Origin: Ichthyophthirius multifiliis | Lineage: Eukaryota; Ciliophora; Oligohymenophorea; Hymenostomatida | DNA length: 64,000 bases | NCBI RefSeq assembly: GCF_000220395.1 | Contig: NW_004085974.1 | Span: forward strand, 1-64,000 | Reading direction: 5' to 3' | Part shown: positions 1-11,940 of the stretch, in pieces | Layout of the letters: each line of letters begins with the position of its first letter | Position numbering within the stretch: the stretch's first letter is position 1 | Notes under the pieces: model-generated | Seen by the model: only the letters and a program-made list of their open reading frames with translations | The model's database searches: none | Told to the model about the DNA's origin: nothing | Position numbers and translations under genes: made by a program

Positions 1-117
1 CCCACCCCCAACCCCAACCCCAACCCCAACCCCAACCCCAACCCCAACCCCAACCCCAACCCCAACCCCAACCCCAACCCCAACCCCAACCCCCAACCCC
101 CTAACCCCGATCCCCAA
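1..117. repeat. Telomere, CCCCAA repeat, left chromosome end
   Basis: About 18 tandem copies of CCCCAA, read on the C-rich strand, start at base 1. They degrade at roughly 89-117 into variants (CCCCCAA, CCCCCTAA, CCCCGAT) before ordinary AT-rich sequence begins. C4A2 is the telomere of Tetrahymena and Ichthyophthirius, so this is a natural macronuclear chromosome end rather than an internal repeat. The irregular first unit (CCCACCCCC) is probably the ragged end of the assembly. Confidence 0.97.
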
Positions 118-1913
118 TCTTATACCCATATACTCACTCATAATATATTTTCAACATACAAATACATTTTATAAATATATTTATATATTTATTTTTAAAA
201 AAATACATACCATACATATTTATTTATTCTAAATATATTTATAACATATAATTATCCTATTTTATCAAAATATACTTATAAATACCCTTACTAAATATAT
301 TTATTTTTTACAAATAAATTTATAAACATTTTAAATTTTAATTATTTTTTAAAATATATTAATAATCTATTAATAAAAATTAAATATATTTTATACCTAT
401 AATTAAAATTTCATAATTATTAAATATATATATATATATATATAAAATATAAATTTTAAAATAATTAATTTTTATTTTAAACTTAAATTAATATAAATTG
501 AAAATTTAATAATAATAAAAGTAAATATTAGTTATTTTTTATTAAATAAAAAATTTATTTAATTTTTTAAAACTAAAAAAATGAAAAATAGACATCTTTT
601 AAATATCTAATTTTTTTTATTTTATTAATATATATTATATTTAAATTTATTTTTAATTACTTTTATTTAGCTTTACCTCTTAATTAGTATTTTTTAGAAA
701 TATTTTAATTTATATTTTTTATATATTAGTAAATTTTTTAACTTTATTATATTAATTAATATTTTTTTTTATATTTAATTTTATTTTGTTAAAATTTCAT
801 TTTATTTATATAATAAATCTAAGTTAAATTATCATATAGGTTTATTGATTAAACCATTTTTAATTAACTATGATGAATTTATTTTTTATCAAAAACTTCA
901 TGTTTGTAAGAAAATATTTTCTTAATTTATATATATATATATATTGCGCTTATGCTTATTTTTATCTATTTTTGTTATAATAAATGACAAAAATAAAATT
1001 AATTAATAAATATTTTATGAATTTTAATTTTATACTAGTTATCTAAATGCTTTGCTATATCTTTTCATATCTTATATTTAAGTTTTTTTTATTATATTTA
1101 TTTTGCTTGTATCTTATGTAAAATATATTACCATCTTTCGTTATGCTTCTTTTCTTACTTATGAGATTATAATATTCCATTTTTTCTTCCTTAATTTTTT
1201 AATATTTAAAGTATTAGAAGTTTATTTTCCATATTTTATAATATTACCATTATTATAAAATTACTAAAAATATAACATTTTAAAAGCGAAAGGAATAAGA
1301 ATAAAAATTATTTTGGAGAAATTAGTAAAACATAAAAATTATTATAAAATTTTAATCAAAAATGTTGGTATTAATTTTTTAGTTATTTATAATATGAATT
1401 AATTTAATGTAAACATAACATAAATATTAACTTTTATAAAAATCCCATGATTTAAAGTATTTAAGTTTATATCTGATTTATTAATTATAAAAAAAATTAA
1501 AAATGAGTGTATTTTTATTAAAAGATTTTGTATATATTTAATAATAAATATTCAGATATTTTTAATATAATTTATTTTATTTTTTATAAATCAATTTCGA
1601 AAACTTATGGATTAAATAATATTATAAAATAATTAATAAAAGCAAATGCCTCCTACAAGTAATATTTACAAGTAAAATTATAATTTTAATAAATAAATAA
1701 TTGCAAATTCATATTTAATTTATTAAATATATATTATTCCATTTAAAAGAATATTTCCAGAAATAAAAATATTTATATAAAATTCTAGAACAAAAAAAAT
1801 TAAAAAGGATATTTAAAAACATAATATATATTTAGAAATATTATAAAAAAAAAAAAATATAAAAAAATATCTTATTTAATATAATATAATAAAATAAAAA
1901 AAATATATAAAAA
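118..1913. other. Gene-free subtelomeric spacer
   Basis: Nearly pure A+T with short TA runs and no reading frame of protein-like composition on either strand under the ciliate code. It separates the telomere from the first gene by about 1.8 kb. No tRNA-like or conserved block was seen. The slightly more mixed patch around 930-1200 has no supported gene. Confidence 0.7.
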
Positions 1914-2588
1914 ATGACTGAAGTAGTATTAGGATATTGGGCAATCAGAGGCTTAGCTGAACCTGTAAGACTTCTTCTTGAATATTTAGAAGTTCCTTAC
2001 AAATAAAACTTATATGGACATCCTTAACACCCTGAACATGACTGGGCCAAAGATAAAGAATAAAAAAGATAATTAACTGCTTTCCCTAATCTTCCGTATT
2101 TAGAAGATGGAAACAAACATATAACTGAAAGTTCTGCTATTATGATATATTTGACCAATAAATGCAATAGAGGAGATGATTTATTAGGAGCTACTTCCGA
2201 TGAAAAATGGATGAACTAATAAATATTAGGAGTCTAAGGAGATTTGAATAGTATATTAACTTCATAATCTTATAACCCTGATTACTAAAAAATAAAAAAT
2301 GATAATCTTTAATAAAAAGTTTTACCTAAATTGAAAGAATTAAATGATCATTTAGGAAGATAAAAAACTAAATTCATGGTCAAAAATACACCTTCTATAT
2401 GTGACTTTAGATTATACGAAACCTTAAAACATGCAGGATATCATTATGATAAGCTTTATGATTAATATGGAAATCTTTAATAGTATATTAATAATTTCGA
2501 AAGTATAGATGCTATTGCAAAATATTTGAAAAGTAATAAATTTGTTGAAAGACCAATTAATAGTCCTTCTTATGCTAAATTTTATTGA
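1914..2588 (+). CDS. Glutathione S-transferase, mu-like
   Basis: Intron-less frame of 224 residues ending in TGA, the usual length for a cytosolic GST. The N-terminus reads VLGYWAIRGLAEPVRLLLEY, the mu/alpha-type thioredoxin fold with the catalytic Tyr in the GYW motif near residue 8. Around residues 60-75 come FPNLPYLEDGNKHITESSAI, with the cis-Pro and the glutathione-binding Ser motif (ESSAI). The helical C-terminal domain follows (MNQQILGVQGDLNSIL). It would conjugate glutathione to electrophiles in the cytosol. In-frame TAA/TAG codons fall where Gln is acceptable, so this gene is a clean demonstration of the genetic code here. The start is the first ATG after a long A-rich leader. It is the first gene in from the telomere and shows no truncation. 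Confidence 0.95.
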
Positions 2589-2615
2589 AAAATATAAATA
2601 TATTATAATATATAT

Positions 2616-2647
<32 letters not shown>

Positions 2648-3514
2648 TTTAAATGCATTTTTATTATTTTATTTTTTAAATTAATAATATACATATATTT
2701 TTTTATTATTTTAGTTATTTAAATAATTTCTATAATTGAAAATATTTATAATTCTAAGTATTTAACATTAAATTAAAATAAAATATTAAAATAATTTATA
2801 TTTATGATATTATTTATTTTATTTTAAATTTATTAATATTTATTTTTAAGATTATATTTAAATAAAATTTATAATATTTAGTAAATATTTATTATTTAAT
2901 TTTCTTTTTTTTATGAAACATATTATTAGATAAATTATTTTTCTTTCGTAAAATTAAAAATATAATAAAAAAAGGAAAATATTTTTAAAATAATATTTAT
3001 ATTAAGAATTAAAAAATATTAAATATAAATATAAATATAAATATAAATATATTAAAATATATTAAATTAAATTAAATTAAATTAAATTAAATTTAATTAA
3101 ATTAAATTAATTAAATTAATTTAAAATATAAATATTATTAAAAATATATTATTGTATTATATTATTAAGAATCTACTGATTATGTTCAATATTTTTAATA
3201 CTTTTTAGTATTATTTAAAATTTTATTTATTTTTAATACATTCTTTTTTTTATATATATTAATTCTTTATAATAGTAAATAATTTTTGGAAATATTTATA
3301 TTTATTTATTTAACTTTATTTTAATTTTATTTTAATATATTAAAATAAAATTTAATTTTTATTAAATCCTATTTTAGATAATTTTAATTTTATGCTTCTA
3401 TACAAATAATAATTTTTTTTAATTTATTTATTTAAAATAATAATATTCTAATATATATATATTTTTTGTAATATTAAAAAAAAATTTGTTTTTATTTTGA
3501 CATTAATAATAAAA
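2589..3514. other. Intergenic, low complexity
   Basis: AT-only sequence between two plus-strand genes. It contains (TA)n runs near 2607-2647 and a short tandem ATTAA array near 3056-3122. No gene or RNA is visible. Confidence 0.7.
3056..3122. repeat. ATTAA pentanucleotide tandem array
   Basis: About a dozen imperfect copies of ATTAA with one phase change in the middle. It is simple-sequence DNA in an intergenic spacer and has no coding meaning. Confidence 0.85.
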
Positions 3515-3921
3515 ATGGAACAAATTAATATTTAAAATTTTCTGGAATTAATTAAAACATATAATTTTAAATAAAACGAATTAATAAATATTTTATTTAC
3601 AGAAAGAGATTATTAATATTACGAATTATAATTAATTGATAATTATACATAGATTAAAATATAAAATTAAGTAATTTATAGCTAAATATGCTTAAATGAA
3701 AATAAATCAGTTTGTTTATTTGAGTTAGAAACTTTATATAATATTTTTATGGATTAAAAATAAAAAGAATATTAATAATTTGAAAAAATAATAACGAAAT
3801 GTCCTGTATGTTAATAAATTATTAGATTAGAAAATTTATGTTATGATGAGTTTTTGAATAATTGTTTAGAATTTATTAAAAAAAATAATATTAAGTAAAT
3901 AGTAATATAAAGAATATATAC

Positions 3922-3970
<49 letters not shown>

Positions 3971-5478
3971 TACTCATATATCTATATATATATACAAATA
4001 TATAATACATGTATATTTATATACACATAAATATAAATTTTATACATATATTAATAAAATATTAATTTAGTTAGAATTTTTGTTTTTTTTAATTGCTAAA
4101 AATAAATCATTAATTAGTATTATATAAATTAAAATAAGATGAATATTCATTTTTAGAAAATTTAGATTAATATTTTTTGGAAAAAAACACATAAAATTTT
4201 TTATAAATTATAAAGCATAAATATTAAGGAATAATTGAAATATAGAGTTAAAAATTAGTTTTTTCAATAAATTAATATATTCGAATATAAAATGAATTAA
4301 TAGAAGAAATTAATTTTTTAAAATAAATAATATTTAATGATAATATTTCAAAGGAGAAATATGAAAAGGAATTAATTTAAAAAAAAAAATTAAAATAATT
4401 TATTTCATCTTAATTTTAAAATAGTTTATATGTAAATTATCTAAATTAAAAAAATTCTAATTCTTATAAAATTTATAAATTAAAAAAACCTTAAAATAAT
4501 AACAAAAACTAATACTTATTCTCTTTCCAAAAGAATCTACTAATTATAGGAACGACCCATTTTAATTATTAGAGATATTTTTAAATAGGAACAGTATTAT
4601 TAGAAGGCTAAAAAGAGACATTTTAGTTAAAAAACGAACATAAAATATTACTTGTAGATGATAATATACTCTTAATTATCACAAAAGAAAAAATTTTTTA
4701 AATAAAAATCGATGAATTTGATGAAAAAGAGAAATAATTTTAAATGGAGGAAATTTATGCGTTTTCTTAAGTATTCGAAAATATAATTTAAGCCGTTTTT
4801 TGTGATTAAGATTTATTTTTGCTCGTTTTTTCTTGCGAATAAATTTTTATTTTAAAAATATAATTTCTATTAATTTATCCATAAGATGTATTTACAAAAC
4901 AACCTAATTTATTTTTCGAAGATGAAAATACATAATAAAATATATTTTTTTTCAAAGATTATTTTAATAATAATATAATTTTAATTTAAAAAAATTAAAT
5001 TTTTATATACAATAAATAATAAGACAAATGGTTAGAAAAAGACTTCTATTTTCCTCCTTTATATTAAAATAATAAAAATAAAAACAACTTTTAATAATTA
5101 ATAGATATATATGAAGTAGATAATTTTTTTTAAGATTAAATTAATTCTTTTGGAGATGAAGAAAAAAAAGAAGAATTATCGATAGAAGAATTAGAATAAG
5201 AATAGATAATTGATATTATTTTAGATAATAAGTAAGAATTTTTAATTGAAAATATTAAAGAGAATGTATTTTATTTTTGTAATTTTAAAATGAAATTAAT
5301 TTTCAAGTTTAGACTTTAATCATTGGAATTTAAATAAGTTAATGTTTAATTAATAGTTAATGTATTTCTAATAATTTCTAATATAAAAATGGATAATTTT
5401 ATTATATTGTAAATTAATAAAATATGTAAAATAATGAAAACTTTTTGGAAAATATTTTTTTCAAAAATTAATAAATGA
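3515..5478 (+). CDS. Protein with SP-RING-like N-terminus
   Basis: Two exons, 3515-3894 and 4071-5478; the 176-base intron is largely (TA)n, and the phase matches across it. About 595 residues. Near residues 70-120 there is a Cys-poor SP-RING/MIZ-like pattern: C-x7-C-L-F-E-L-E-T-L, then KCPVCQQIIRLENLCYDEFL. This resembles the CFDxxT...CPxC core of PIAS/Siz SUMO E3 ligases, but the usual zinc-binding His is not obvious, so the finger is degenerate or diverged. The rest is not recognised. It has stretches of short hydrophobic strands (LLIIGTTHF, ILLVDDNILLII, AVFCDQDLFLLVFSC) that look like beta-propeller blades, and a Glu-rich segment around 5155-5215. A role in SUMO or ubiquitin ligation is inference. 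Next to it, tail to tail, lies the VPS9 gene. Confidence 0.6.
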
Positions 5479-5648
5479 TAAAGAATTATTCGAAATTCGA
5501 AAAATCTGAAGATTTTTTAGTTTTTTCAGCTAATAAAAATTTATGAATTTTATTTTTATTAAAAAAATATTTTTATATATCAAAAAAATTTTTGTTATTT
5601 ACTATTTTAAAAAATATAATAATAATAATTAAAGAAAAATAAATAAAA

Positions 5649-6663
5649 TCAATCAAAATTAAGTTGTTAGGCAATATATTCTGCTGAAATCTATATATGA
5701 ATATATATATATATGCATATTTATATATATTTATATATATATATTTATATTATATAAAATCATAATTTATAAAATATAACAAAATCAAAAATTATACCTT
5801 TAAGCTATTAATAAATCTCTATTCTCCTTCTAAAGTACTATTACTGCTTATAAAATCTTCAACAAGTTAAAATTACGAAAATGCATCATTTATATTACTC
5901 ATAATAAGTACATAAATAACAATAGGTAATTCATCATCCATTTAAGTAATTTCTTCTTATCCTTAATGAAAATCAATAACTAAAGACTTTATTATTGCCC
6001 TCATCATCATAATATATTTAAGTTTTTCTCTAGGAGAGTTAGTTAGGTCAATTTTATTTATTTCTCTAATAGCTTCATTGTACGGGATTAATAAATCTTC
6101 TTCTGTTTCTTCTGTATTATTTTTTACGAGCCAAAATTTTTATTTGACTTCTAATTTTTTGAAAATTTACTTAAATGAAATTTCCTTTTGAATTTTTTCT
6201 CGTTTGCTTTTAAAGGTTTAGTTTATTTAATTAAATTTAAATTGATAAATATTAAATAAAGTTTCAAATACTTTAGAAAATACATATTTTTCAATTGACA
6301 TTTTGCAATAAGGCATTACTGTTTTAGTCTCGTTTTTTCCATAATTAAAATCAGAAAAAAAACTTTCCACAATTTCATTTATTTAAGTAATGATTGATTC
6401 CATCTATATGAATATATATATATTTATATATACATATATATTTATATTTCTTATTTACTTATTTAGGCATTTATTCAGATTATTCTTATATGTTCTTACA
6501 ATTATTTTAAAAATCTTATATATATTTGTATACTTTCTTTCCTATTCCATAAGATTAATGTGATAAAATTTTATGAAACATATAATTAGCTGTAGATTCT
6601 AAAGTAAAAGGATTTTAGTTAGCTTCTTATTCTTCATCTCTATATATACATATATATATATAA

Positions 6664-6715
<52 letters not shown>

Positions 6716-7379
6716 CATATATATATATATGATATACGTTTCTTCTTCTATTTATTTTTAAGTAATAAAAACTTTATCAAACTAAGCTGTATCATTTGTA
6801 CTATTAGAATCTTGACTTGTTTTATTTTAATTATGATTATTTACATTTAATAAATTTTTTAATTCATTTATAAATTTATTATTGGTTTCTAAATCCTTTA
6901 TGTACATTATATTTATGTTTTTTTTATAATTTTTTATTTTACTCCCTTTAAACCTTTTATAATAACTTTTCTTTTACATTAATATTAATTTGTAATTATT
7001 TATAGTTTTATAGCTGATATAAGTATTTTCTATTAATAAATACATTAAAAAAATAAATTCTTCATACTAAAATCATTTCTTTTAATAATTAAAGATTACC
7101 CTTTATCGTTTTCAACTATCATATAATTCCTTTATATATATATATATGTTTTATATTATAATAAAAATATAATAATATATAGATAAAATTAATAAAAAAT
7201 ATATTATATATAAAATTAAACAATTATTTAGCTAATTTTAAAAATAAATCCGTAATAGCATTCACTGGGACTGCTAATGAAACATGAAATACGTATTATG
7301 GTTAATCTTATTTTATATTAATATCAATAATTTTAATTCTATTTTATATAATTAATTTTTCAAAGAAAAAAATAAAAAA

Positions 7380-7414
<35 letters not shown>

Positions 7415-7838
7415 ATAATTTATATAATAACTCATTTTTTTAAATATTATTTCTTTATTTTTAGCTATCTTTATTTATAATTGTTTAATTAATCATCTTT
7501 TTTTTTATTTATTTAAACTATTTTATTAATTCATTTAATAAAATATAAAATTACATCATTATTTAATTTTGATGAACATAATAAACTATCTTAATTATTT
7601 TTTACAATATTTACACCTTATTTTATTGTCAGGTTTTAAGCTTATTAGTTTTTTTCTGCGTTTAAATTATATTTTTCCATTTCTTATTCATCACTAAATT
7701 TTGAGTAGTTATCTATAAGTTTATATATTTATATATTTATTTTTTTATATTATTTATATAATTATTAGATAAATTTTTAATTTATATGTATATTTTTTAA
7801 TTGCTTTTAAGTTTATCAAATTAGACATCTTGAGACAT
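5649..7838 (-). CDS. VPS9-domain protein (Rab5-type GEF), first copy
   Basis: The C-terminal exons are clear: 6738-7099 area, 6459-6639, 5798-6403 and 5649-5690, with phases that agree. The end of the protein carries a VPS9 domain: SPREKLKYIMMMRAI, then DDELPIVIYVLIMSN, then FSQFQLVEDFI, then GEQRFINSLK followed by ISAEYIAQQL. This domain loads GTP on Rab5-family GTPases at endosomes. The catalytic Asp (DDELP) is present; the Tyr usual in the GxxYxxTxL part appears to be Phe here. Upstream exons (VSLAVPVNAITDLFLKLAKQ and NYMIVENDKG...) may be a ubiquitin-like or RA-like domain. The 5' half is uncertain. The frame slips once in a seven-T run (7050-7060 area), and the exon beginning MSQDVQFDKL at 7838 is only a likely start. 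It faces the SP-RING-like gene tail to tail. Confidence 0.75.
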
Positions 7839-8734
7839 TTTATTTTTTTGCTATATTTTTTATTTTTGTTTATATAATTTTAAATTATATTAAATATTAT
7901 TATGAATAATTTTATTTATTTTTTAAAAGAATTTTATATATTAAATAAGCAGTGATAATATTTTTCTAAAAATAAAATATCTATATAAATATTATATATG
8001 CATTAATGAAAATTTTTTTATTAAAGATATAGTTTAATTAGAATATTATTATTATTTATTCTCTTGTGCAATATAATCAAAAATATTATTAAATTTGTTT
8101 AAGATATTGAAATAAAAAAATTAATTATTACTATAAGGCAATATGATAACTTAAAAAAAAAAAACTAAACTAATAAAATGATTTAAATATTATTATATAT
8201 TGTAAAGTAATAATAAAAAATGAATATAGATAGTTATTTATTTTTTAAATAAATTAACTTATAAATATATAATTTATTAAATTCTTAAGTTTTATTTATA
8301 TATTTTTTTAAAATAAAATAAATAAAAAGAATAATAATTATATCTAATATTATTTAATTCTTTATTTAATTGAAATATAATAATAAAATATAATTAATAT
8401 ATAATATCAATAATTATTTATATGTGGTAAACATCTAATTTAATATTAAAATTTATTTGTAAAATTATTTTACATATATAAAAAAGTATTATTTTATTAA
8501 TTTAATATTTTGTTTTTTGTTTTTTTTTATTAAGAATAATTTTATTTTGAATAATAAAAAGCAATCAAAAATAAATATAAGTATTTTTAGATAACAAAAA
8601 TAAAATAAAATAAAAAACTAATTTTAAAAAATGAGCATTAAATAATTACCAATGAAAGATTAAATACAAGTAAATGCATATTTATTATATATAGCCATAT
8701 TTATAAAAATAAATAATAATATCTAAAGTTAGAA
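7839..8734. other. Divergent intergenic spacer
   Basis: AT-only spacer between the divergently transcribed VPS9 gene and the coiled-coil gene, so it should hold both promoters, although no element is recognisable. An ATG at 8632 opens a short frame that does not join to the downstream gene in phase, so it was not used as the start. Confidence 0.5.
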
Positions 8735-10740
8735 ATGTAAAAAACTACTATGAGAATACAAGAATTAGATAAAGAAAAATCAATGTTAAAGCATCTTTTA
8801 GAATAATATAATAGATAATATTAAGCAGAAGACGATGAAATATAGAAAACTCCTTAAAAATAATTATTATAAAAATATAATTTTTAATAAAATAAAATAT
8901 AAAGCTTTCAATAAAACAACGATAATATGGAATAATAATAAAAAAACAATATAAAGAAATATAGGTTTTATTTATATATAATTACATATTTAATTAAATA
9001 TTTATTTATATTATTTTAATATAGCGAAAGAATGAATACAGAATCTGTAAAAAAAGAAATTAATTAACTTAGTGAAAATTTAAAAACATTAATGGTATTG
9101 ATAATTTTTTCAAGAAAAAAATAAATAAATATTTAAATATATATATATATATATATATTTATTAAAAAAATAAAACTATAAATATATATATAAATATATT
9201 ATAAATATTTTAGTATAATAATATATTTATATTTTAAAAATTATATAAATTAATATTTTTATAATTAGATATATATATATATATATATATAATTTTATTT
9301 TTTTTCAAAAAGGGAAAATTTAATAATATAAATGAAAAATATAGTAATGTTAATTATAATGACTAAAAAACTTAAGTTTAATATCATAAAACTTTAAAAA
9401 CAAAAAAGTATCCTTAAAAATATTATAATTCAAGTGAAAGTTCTTAACCAGAAATTAGTTCTGATGACGAAAATGTAATTAAATGTAAAAAATGTTTAAA
9501 AAAGTCTCATAAATGTTTATCTTAATCTAAAAAACAGAAATAATCTTAATCCTCTTTATAATCTTTTTCCTACTAAACTGAAGAAGATGACGATATTTTA
9601 GATGGAGATTCATGTTAATAAATGTACGAAGAAGCTTAAAATCTATTAAAATAATTAAATAAGAACTACAATCATAAAATAGCTTTTGAGGAAAAATTCG
9701 GTGATTAAAATCTTTTTCTATATAATATAAAAAAATAAAAGAGTAAAACTTTTTTCTTAAAAACATTAAGATAAATGGTTGAATTATTAACACAAAATCA
9801 ACATTTTACTTAATAAAATTACCCTTATTAAATTTAGTAATAATAAGTAAATAATTCCTTTTATAATAATAATAATAATAATAATAATATATATACAGGA
9901 TAAGAATTAAAAAAACTACTAAATTAAAACTAAAATAATCATATATAATAATAATTATTATCTCCATTTTCTTCTGATTATAAAGATATATTATAAAATC
10001 CATATTAATAATAAAATAATATATATTAAAATACATAAAGTCCTTAAAATTGTTATACTAGTTTTTAATAATAGAATAATAATTAAGAAATATCTATATA
10101 ACACCCTTATGAATATTAATATAGATTTAATTTATTAGATTATAATCCTCCATTATATAGATAAAATTATGTTTCATTATTAAAAGAAATCGAAGATAAA
10201 GAAACTATATTAAAAATGTAAGAATATGAAACTGAAATAGAAATTTTGAAAAGAAAATAAGAAAAATATAAAAACTAAATAACATAATCTAATAATATTA
10301 ATACATAAATATCGACTTAAAATTTTCCCATAGAACAAAAAAAAATACCAACTTAACAAAAAATAAATAAAGAAGATTATAATAATTTAGAAAAATAAAT
10401 GAATGATCCCTAATAATTCCAATAATCTTATGCAAGTTTTAATAATTAAACATAATAAAGTAATAATATGAATAAAAACACTACAAAAGCAGTGCCAGAT
10501 TACATGAAATCTACCTAAAGTAGATGTTAATATGTTTAAAACGTAGAAAAAGACTACTTAAGGAGATCTTAAAGTATACACAATGAATAATAAAAATAAA
10601 ATCTAATACACCAAAAGGAGGGGCAACATCTAAAGGTAGCTAAATACCATGTAATTGGTAGGGAGCATTAGAATCTTTAAAAAAATGCCCTAAAATAATA
10701 ATTTAAAATAAAGAGACGACTAAAATAATACTTTAAATGA
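8735..10740 (+). CDS. Asn/Gln-rich coiled-coil protein
   Basis: Three exons (8735-8964, 9025-9094, 9313-10740) joined in phase, about 575 residues, ending in TGA. The N-terminal part is coiled coil (TMRIQELDKEKSMLKHLLEQ). The middle has a Ser/Glu/Asp-rich acidic region (EISSDDENVIKCKKCLKKSH) with two CxxC-like cysteines, then long Asn and Gln runs. Near 10180-10290 there is a second coiled coil (EDKETILKMQEYETEIEILK). The C-terminus is basic (KVAKYHVIGREHQNLQK...). I recognise no family. Low-complexity N/Q tracts are common in ciliate proteins and suggest disorder. Most of its glutamines are TAA. The start is the first ATG in the open frame after a short intron-like stretch; an upstream exon cannot be excluded. 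Confidence 0.7.
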
Positions 10741-10782
10741 TTCTCTTTAAAATTCAAGATATTGAATAAAATATTTATAGAA

Positions 10783-10818
<36 letters not shown>

Positions 10819-10832
10819 ATTAATTTTTTTTT

Positions 10833-11940
10833 TCATTATTATTAAATTTCATTATTATTATATAATTATTTTTTTTTTTAAATTTTAATTTTCTATAATT
10901 CATCTCTTGTATTATTATTATTATTTTACTTAGTATTATTTTTTTTTTATTCAACTTTTTTAACTTTATCATCTTCTTTTTTTTCCTATTTAGATTAAAA
11001 AATCTTCTTACAAACCTTTATATGTACAGCTAATGCTTGCTAATTAAATTATCTTCCACATCCTTCTGTACATAAGTATAATTCTTTAGATATATTATCT
11101 TATATATTAGGTAAATTCTTATTTCCTGTACTTTAAGCTGCTTTTTCTTCATGCTAATTGGCTATTTTATTACTTATAGATTCTTTTCTATTCCTTTTTT
11201 ATTTATTAATAATATTACAAGGATCATACGATGTTTCTGGAGGGTTTTCTGTTTTTAAATATTTATTCTATGTAGTTTATTTATTATTTTTTATATTTAT
11301 TTTTTCTTGAAAATCTTATTTTTCTTGAAAATAAGAATTTTATTCTTAAGATATTTTCTCGTCTAAACGAGGAAATGATTTTTAATAAAAAAACTCTTTT
11401 TCTTCAGTATTATTTTTTTATGGAGAATTTTCACGTTTTCTCTATATTTTGTAACTACATATATTTTCGTCTTCATATAAATTCTTATTTATAAAATTAT
11501 TTGAATTTTATTATTTTTGCATAAATACGTCTTATTATGTATTTCTTGCGCTATTATATATAGTTTCTTATGTATTTTTTGATATATTAGAATATTATTT
11601 ATCTAGTTTAACTTATTAATTTGCTATATAGTCATTCAAAGCATCTCCTTCGCCTTATTAACGAAAACAATTTTTTGTTTTTATCATTTAGAAGTCTAAA
11701 TCTTCATTATTATTGGTAAAATTAGTTTTGTTTTGAAAAGCTTTTTATTATGCTGTAGTTAAAATTTATGTACCTATATATATATAAATATATATATATA
11801 TAAATATATAAATATATTTATATTTTTATATATATATATGTATATATATTTATATATATATATTTTATAAAATAACGATTATTTTCTAAAGTTCTTTCAG
11901 CTGTAGTTGCTAAATTTAGTCTTTTTTCACGATTTTTCAT
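10833..11940 (-). CDS. C2HC zinc-finger protein, ZC2HC1-like
   Basis: Two exons on the minus strand (11877-11940 and 10833-11773) with a (TA)n-rich intron and matching phase; 334 residues. Most of the chain is disordered and rich in Lys, Asn and Gln. Near the C-terminus is one clear zinc finger: LYLCTEGCGRQFNQQALAVH followed by IKVCKK, i.e. C-x3-C-G-R-x-F-x6-L-x2-H-x3-C. That spacing and the CGRxF signature fit the C2HC finger of the ZC2HC1 (FAM164) family, several members of which are found in ciliated organisms. After the finger comes a Lys/Glu coiled segment and an Asn/Gln tail. Function is unknown; a role at basal bodies is only suggested by the family's distribution. Neighbouring gene 3' ends converge with about 90 bases between them. 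Confidence 0.8.

Noticed and set aside
8632-8734. ATG at 8632 as the start of the Asn/Gln coiled-coil gene
   Set aside because: The short first exon and its apparent 25-base intron do not join the downstream frame in phase.
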